Source of the DNA: an uncultured Oscillospiraceae bacterium
GTDB lineage: Bacteria; Bacillota; Clostridia; Oscillospirales; Oscillospiraceae
DNA: 8,989 bases
Assembly (NCBI GenBank): GCA_900763705.1
Contig: CAAFLG010000038.1
Location: 1-8,989, forward strand
Direction: 5' to 3'
Part shown: piece after piece, positions 6,450-8,989 of the stretch
Position numbering within the stretch: position 1 is the stretch's first letter
Layout of the letters: each line of letters opens with the position of its first letter
The notes under the pieces: model-generated
What the model was told of the DNA's origin: nothing
Seen by the model: the letters and a program-made list of their open reading frames with translations, nothing else
The model's database searches: none
Program-made: the position numbers and the translations under genes

Positions 6450-7057
6450 TTGGCGCTCATCCCCTCTCGGTTACATTCTGTAACTTTTGACGCAGATTTT
6501 TCAAAAAAGTTCCCGCTGACGGATAAAAAATTACGCAAAAGTGTTCGACCCCGGCTGATGCGCGATTTCACGGTGCCAAGTTCCAGCTCGAGCGTCTCCG
6601 AAATTTCGGAATAACTCAGGCCCTCGACCTCCCGCAGAAGCAAAATGCTGCGGTATTCGGCAGGGAGCGACATAAGCCCCTCCTGCAAAAGCCGCTGCGT
6701 TTCGCGCTGCTCAAGCGCCTGCTGCGGCTGGGGCGCGGGGTCCGCCGCGTCCAGAAAGAGCGCCTCGTCATCAAGCGAGACGCTGCCTTCGCTCTTGCGC
6801 CTGCGGCGCATGAGGTCGATGCAGGCGTTAGAGGTCAGGCGGTAGATCCATGTGGAGAGCGCCGACTCCTGGCGGAAACGGTCAATGCCGCGCCAGAGAG
6901 CGAGAAACGTGTCCTGCGCGGCCTCTTCTGCATCCTCGGCGTTGCCGCACATACGGACGCAGAGGGCATATACCTTCTTTTCATATAGGCGGATCAGCTC
7001 TTCAAAGGCGGTTTCGTCCCGCGCTTGAAGGCGAGCGATCAGTTCCTTTTCGTTCAT
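6446..7057 (-). CDS. ECF-type RNA polymerase sigma factor
   Basis: This 203-residue sigma-70-family group 4 (extracytoplasmic function) factor directs RNA polymerase to its own promoter set when released from the anti-sigma. Sigma region 2 spans about residues 19-86: EELIRLYEKKVYALC, then EDAEEAAQDTFLALWR (core binding), then STWIYRLTSNACIDLMRRRR (-10 recognition). Region 4 spans about 120-177, with the helix-turn-helix GLSYSEISETLELELGTVKS (146-165) followed by RISRGRTLLR. A polar tail of about 25 residues follows. The ATG at 7057 has GGGAGG 3-4 nt upstream, only 9 nt after the dus stop. The downstream anti-sigma overlap is the classical pairing. No sigma-specific autoregulated promoter is visible directly upstream, so expression appears to depend on the operon promoter. 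The exact ECF group cannot be assigned by eye. Confidence 0.93.
   Translation of the reverse strand: MNEKELIARLQARDETAFEELIRLYEKKVYALCVRMCGNAEDAEEAAQDTFLALWRGIDRFRQESALSTWIYRLTSNACIDLMRRRRKSEGSVSLDDEALFLDAADPAPQPQQALEQRETQRLLQEGLMSLPAEYRSILLLREVEGLSYSEISETLELELGTVKSRISRGRTLLRNFLSVSGNFFEKSASKVTECNREGMSAK
6470..6484 (-). promoter_or_regulatory. Second GTTACA-N3-TGTAAC palindrome, inside the sigma gene end
   Basis: GTTACATTCTGTAAC has 6-nt arms around three bases and differs from the palindrome at 758-772 only in the middle three positions. It lies within the last codons of the sigma gene (it reads as VTECN on the minus strand) and about 20 nt upstream of the anti-sigma start. It is an AT-rich dyad in a GC-rich coding region. 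It may be a second site for the same regulator, or chance. Confidence 0.25.
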
Positions 7058-7066
7058 GTTCCTCCC

Positions 7067-8035
7067 TCAGCGCAGATCGCGCTTGATGGCACGGCTGAGC
7101 GTGTGCAATTCGTCCAGCGTTGAAAGCTGCACGATCTTTTCCTTATAATAGTTGGCGTGGCTCACGCCCTTCAAATACCAGCACAGGTGGTGGCGCGCCT
7201 CGAGCATGGCGCCGCGCTCGGTGCCGTACGCGGCGGAAAGCTCGACCTGACGCACGGCGGTATCCCAGCGCTCGGCAAAGGGCGGGAGCGGCGGAACGTC
7301 GCGCCCGTCGAGCGCGGCGGCGGACTGCATGAAGAGCCAGGGGTTGCCGAAGCTCCCGCGGCCGATCATCGCCATGTCCGCGCCCGTGAAGCGGAGGATG
7401 CGCACGGCGGCCTCGGGGGAAAATACGTCACCATTGGCGATGACGGGGATGTTTACCGCCTGCTTCACATCGCGGATGGTGTTCCAGTCGGCCTCGCCGC
7501 CGTACATCTGCGCGCGCGTGCGCCCGTGCACCGCGACGGCGCTGACGCCGACCTGCTCGAGCATTTTTGCAAGCTCAACGGCATTGATGCTGCCCTTGTC
7601 CCAGCCGCGGCGCATCTTCGCCGTGACGGGCACCTTGACGGCGCGCACAACGGCCTCGGCGATGCGCGCGGCCTTCTCTACATCGCGCATCAGGGCGCTG
7701 CCGTCACCGTTTTTGACGACCTTGCCCACCGGACAGCCCATGTTGATATCGAGAATGTCCGCGCCGGAGATCTCAATGGCCATCTGCGCGGCCTCAGCCA
7801 TGCAGGTTTCGTCGCTGCCGAAGATCTGCGCGGCAAAGGGCTTCTCGCCCGGAAAGGGGCGCAGGAGCTGCGCGGTCTTCGCGTCGTGATAGCACAGCGC
7901 TTTGGCGCTCACAAGCTCGGTGACGGTGTAGCCCGCGCCAAGCTCGGAGCATATCTGGCGGAATGCAGCGTCCGTTACGCCCGCCATCGGCGCGAGCGCC
8001 AGCTTTGATTCGATTGTAACGCTTCCAATCTGCAT
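7067..8035 (-). CDS. dusB: tRNA-dihydrouridine synthase, DusB/NifR3 type
   Basis: Dus enzymes use FMN and NADPH to reduce specific uridines in tRNA to dihydrouridine. The 322-residue protein is a TIM barrel with LALAPMAGVTDAAFRQ (12-27) at the flavin-binding start, AAQIFGSD (68-75), DINMGCPVGKVVKNGDGSAL (96-115) with the catalytic cysteine C101, and VTAKMRRGWD (137-146). It also has AVHGRTRAQMY (168-178), VIANGDV (198-204) and MIGRGSFGNPWLF (223-235) at the FMN phosphate site. A C-terminal helical domain follows. The ATG at 8035 is preceded by GAGGCGG a few bases upstream. The frame remains open to 8281, but that would run through the promoter and across tRNA-Leu, so the longer version is rejected. 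This is the first gene of the operon. DusB-type is the best fit in Firmicutes, and the substrate position is not visible. Confidence 0.93.
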   Translation of the reverse strand: MQIGSVTIESKLALAPMAGVTDAAFRQICSELGAGYTVTELVSAKALCYHDAKTAQLLRPFPGEKPFAAQIFGSDETCMAEAAQMAIEISGADILDINMGCPVGKVVKNGDGSALMRDVEKAARIAEAVVRAVKVPVTAKMRRGWDKGSINAVELAKMLEQVGVSAVAVHGRTRAQMYGGEADWNTIRDVKQAVNIPVIANGDVFSPEAAVRILRFTGADMAMIGRGSFGNPWLFMQSAAALDGRDVPPLPPFAERWDTAVRQVELSAAYGTERGAMLEARHHLCWYLKGVSHANYYKEKIVQLSTLDELHTLSRAIKRDLR

Positions 8036-8080
8036 AGTCCGCCTCGTTTCAGCATAGAATAGCAATAATTTTACCAATAC

Positions 8081-8109
8081 AGTATAACACAGGCACTGTG
8101 ACAAGTCAA
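8081..8109 (-). promoter_or_regulatory. Sigma-A-type promoter of the dus-to-folC operon
   Basis: On the minus strand TTGACT (8104-8109) and TATACT (8081-8086) are separated by 17 nt. The -10 box lies about 45 nt before the dus ATG. The spacer contains the short dyad CACAG-GCA-CTGTG (8088-8100), which could be an operator. The next four genes follow with gaps of 9 nt or less, so this promoter probably serves the whole run. Confidence 0.75.
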
Positions 8110-8150
8110 AAGGAACAAAAAAGAATCGGAAAGATTTTTGCAAAGGGGTG

Positions 8151-8179
8151 TTGACATGGGAGGGGAGGTGTGGTATATT
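8151..8179 (+). promoter_or_regulatory. Strong promoter of the tRNA-Leu/tRNA-fMet operon
   Basis: A consensus -35 box TTGACA (8151-8156), a 17-nt spacer and a -10 box TATATT (8174-8179) put the start of transcription near 8186, about 11 nt before tRNA-Leu. A near-consensus promoter is expected for a stable-RNA operon. It faces away from the dus promoter. Confidence 0.85.
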
Positions 8180-8196
8180 AACTATTGCCGATATCT

Positions 8197-8283
8197 GCCG
8201 GTGTGGTGGAACTGGTAGACACAGGGGACTTAAAATCCCCCGGTAGCGATACTGTACCGGTTCGAGTCCGGTCACCGGCACCA
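8197..8283 (+). tRNA. tRNA-Leu (UAA anticodon)
   Basis: This 87-nt class II tRNA has a long variable arm. Acceptor arm GCCGGTG (8197-8203) pairs fully with CACCGGC (8273-8279), followed by A and an encoded CCA. The anticodon stem GGGGA/TCCCC encloses the loop CTTAAAA with anticodon TAA at 8231-8233, reading UUA. The variable arm CGGTAGCGATACTG precedes the T arm, which has TTCGAGT. It is co-transcribed with the fMet tRNA 17 nt downstream. Confidence 0.96.
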
Positions 8284-8300
8284 GTATTTCAAGTTTATAT

Positions 8301-8376
8301 CGCGGAGTGGAGCAGTTGGTAGCTCGTCGGGCTCATAACCCGGAGGCCGTAGGTTCGAGTCCTGCCTCCGCAACCA
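8301..8376 (+). tRNA. Initiator tRNA-fMet (CAU anticodon)
   Basis: This 76-nt tRNA has anticodon CAT (8333-8335) in loop CTCATAA. Three features mark it as the initiator rather than the elongator. The first acceptor pair is a C1-A72 mismatch (CGCGGAG against CTCCGCA). The anticodon stem has three consecutive GC pairs (GGG/CCC). The D stem GAGC/GCTC carries the A11-U24 pair. The 3' end ACCA is encoded. A terminator follows immediately, then an integrase gene in the opposite orientation, so this tRNA is a likely integration target. Confidence 0.95.
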
Positions 8377-8377
8377 G

Positions 8378-8412
8378 AAAAGTCCTGATTCCTTGTGGAA
8401 TCAGGACTTTTT
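8378..8412 (+). terminator. Terminator of the tRNA operon
   Basis: A perfect 15-bp stem (AAAAGTCCTGATTCC, 8378-8392, paired with 8397-8411) has loop TTGT and ends in a T run. It starts one base after the CCA of tRNA-fMet. Its A-rich left arm means it can also stop transcripts coming from the integrase side. Confidence 0.9.
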
Positions 8413-8491
8413 ATGAACTTTTACTTCCGGTATCCGTTTGCCGCTTTTTCCTGACCCGAACGCTGACCCCAACGGGAACACGGAGCGAAGA

Positions 8492-8989
8492 TCACGAAAG
8501 TGCGCCGGAGAGGATGCTACCCATCGTTTTTGCCGCTTCACGCTTGGCTGAGGTCGTTACATGAGCATAAGTGTCCAGCGTAAAGCCTGCCGAAAAATGC
8601 CCCAGCATGCCAGATACGGTTTTGATGTCCACACCGTTTTGCAGAGCCAGCGTTGCGAAGGTGTGGCGCAAGTCATGGAAACGCACCTTCGGCAACCCTG
8701 CCCGCTTTAGAACGCGGTGCAGCATGTGCAACACGCTGTCCGGGGACATGGGGCCTCCGGTGGGCGATGGGAATACCCATTCGCTGCTGTTCACCTTGCA
8801 CTTTTGCATTTTCAGAACGCTTATCGCATCTGCCGACAGGGGCAGGGTGCGGTAGGCGTTTTTTGTTTTCAGCGGCATCTCAATGATTTTGCCGTCGATG
8901 CGCCCGATCTGCCGTTGAACCCGAAGGTCTCCTTTTTCCAAATCAATGTCCGACCATTTTAATCCGAGCAACTCGCCCCGCCGCAGGCC
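8492..8989 (-). CDS. Tyrosine recombinase (phage-type integrase), C-terminal catalytic part
   Basis: This is the last 165 residues of a site-specific recombinase; the N-terminal DNA-binding part lies beyond the right edge. The first visible residues are GLRRGELLGLKWSDID, holding the first catalytic arginine. KTKNAYRTLPL (41-51) supplies the lysine, HDLRHTFATLAL (105-116) the H-x-x-R pair, LGHFS (129-133) the next histidine, and DTYAHVT (139-145) the tyrosine nucleophile Y141. The full set is therefore present and the domain looks functional. The length and motif spacing fit integrases of Firmicutes phages and integrative elements. The stop TGA at 8494-8492 lies 115 bp from tRNA-fMet, and the gene reads toward it. 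AT content appears higher than in the neighbouring core genes, consistent with acquired DNA. The frame continues past the TGA for 26 codons. Whether a phage or a conjugative element lies beyond cannot be seen. Confidence 0.92.
   Translation of the reverse strand, partial: GLRRGELLGLKWSDIDLEKGDLRVQRQIGRIDGKIIEMPLKTKNAYRTLPLSADAISVLKMQKCKVNSSEWVFPSPTGGPMSPDSVLHMLHRVLKRAGLPKVRFHDLRHTFATLALQNGVDIKTVSGMLGHFSAGFTLDTYAHVTTSAKREAAKTMGSILSGALS

Noticed and set aside
7157..8008. 283-codon open frame on the plus strand opposite dusB
   Set aside because: Antisense shadow of a well-identified gene in GC-rich DNA, with no motifs and no ribosome binding site. The same reasoning applies to the frame at 5802-6614 opposite the sigma/anti-sigma genes.
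8036..8281. Upstream extension of the dusB frame to 8281
   Set aside because: It would read through the operon promoter and antisense to tRNA-Leu. The ATG at 8035 gives the standard family N-terminus and has a ribosome binding site.
8307..8564. Plus-strand open frame of 85 codons starting inside tRNA-fMet
   Set aside because: It begins within a tRNA gene, runs through its terminator and then antisense to the integrase, so it is not a plausible gene.
1..8989. CRISPR array, riboswitch, intact insertion sequence or defence system
   Set aside because: No regularly spaced repeats, no aptamer-like leader and no transposase were seen. The only mobile-element gene is the partial integrase at the right edge.

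Overview
The window looks like chromosomal DNA from a GC-rich member of the Firmicutes, class Clostridia, probably Oscillospiraceae-like (inferred). The grounds are strong AGGAGG-type ribosome binding sites, textbook sigma-A promoters with 17-nt spacers, tRNA genes that encode CCA, and a G5/LysM/M23 peptidase typical of Gram-positive envelopes. No taxonomic search was possible.

Layout. (1) Positions 1-564, minus strand: the N-terminal half of phosphate acetyltransferase (pta), running off the left edge. (2) 565-812: a divergent promoter region holding one sigma-A-type promoter for pta and one for the next gene; the latter has a 15-nt palindrome just after its -10 box. (3) 813-2531, plus strand: a membrane-anchored cell-wall peptidase with LysM, G5 and M23 domains, ended by a perfect 21-bp hairpin. 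(4) 2575-2760: a gene-free stretch between convergent genes, packed with palindromes and including two related copies of a hairpin unit. (5) 2770-8035, minus strand: a probable six-gene operon in the order dusB-like, ECF sigma factor, zinc-finger anti-sigma factor, lspA, rluD-like, folC. Its promoter is at 8081-8109. Three junctions overlap (two of ATGA type and one of 29 nt), dus and sigma are 9 nt apart, and only the rluD-folC junction is loose (56 nt with a small hairpin). (6) 8151-8412, plus strand: a promoter, tRNA-Leu(UAA), initiator tRNA-fMet(CAU) and a terminator. (7) 8492-8989, minus strand: the C-terminal catalytic part of a tyrosine recombinase, whose gene ends about 115 bp from the tRNA-fMet gene. 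This suggests the edge of an integrated element that continues beyond the right end.

How the genes fit together. The operon combines tRNA and rRNA modification (Dus, RluD), folate polyglutamylation (FolC), lipoprotein signal-peptide removal (LspA) and a sigma/anti-sigma pair that probably senses the envelope. LspA and the sigma system share an envelope theme. The most unusual item is the LspA itself: it carries an extra N-terminal segment of about 50 residues with a glycine-rich IGGADG motif resembling the signature of Na+-pumping decarboxylase beta subunits, followed by an extra membrane helix. The gene start that creates this extension is well supported. Apart from this and the element boundary, the region is mostly ordinary core chromosome.
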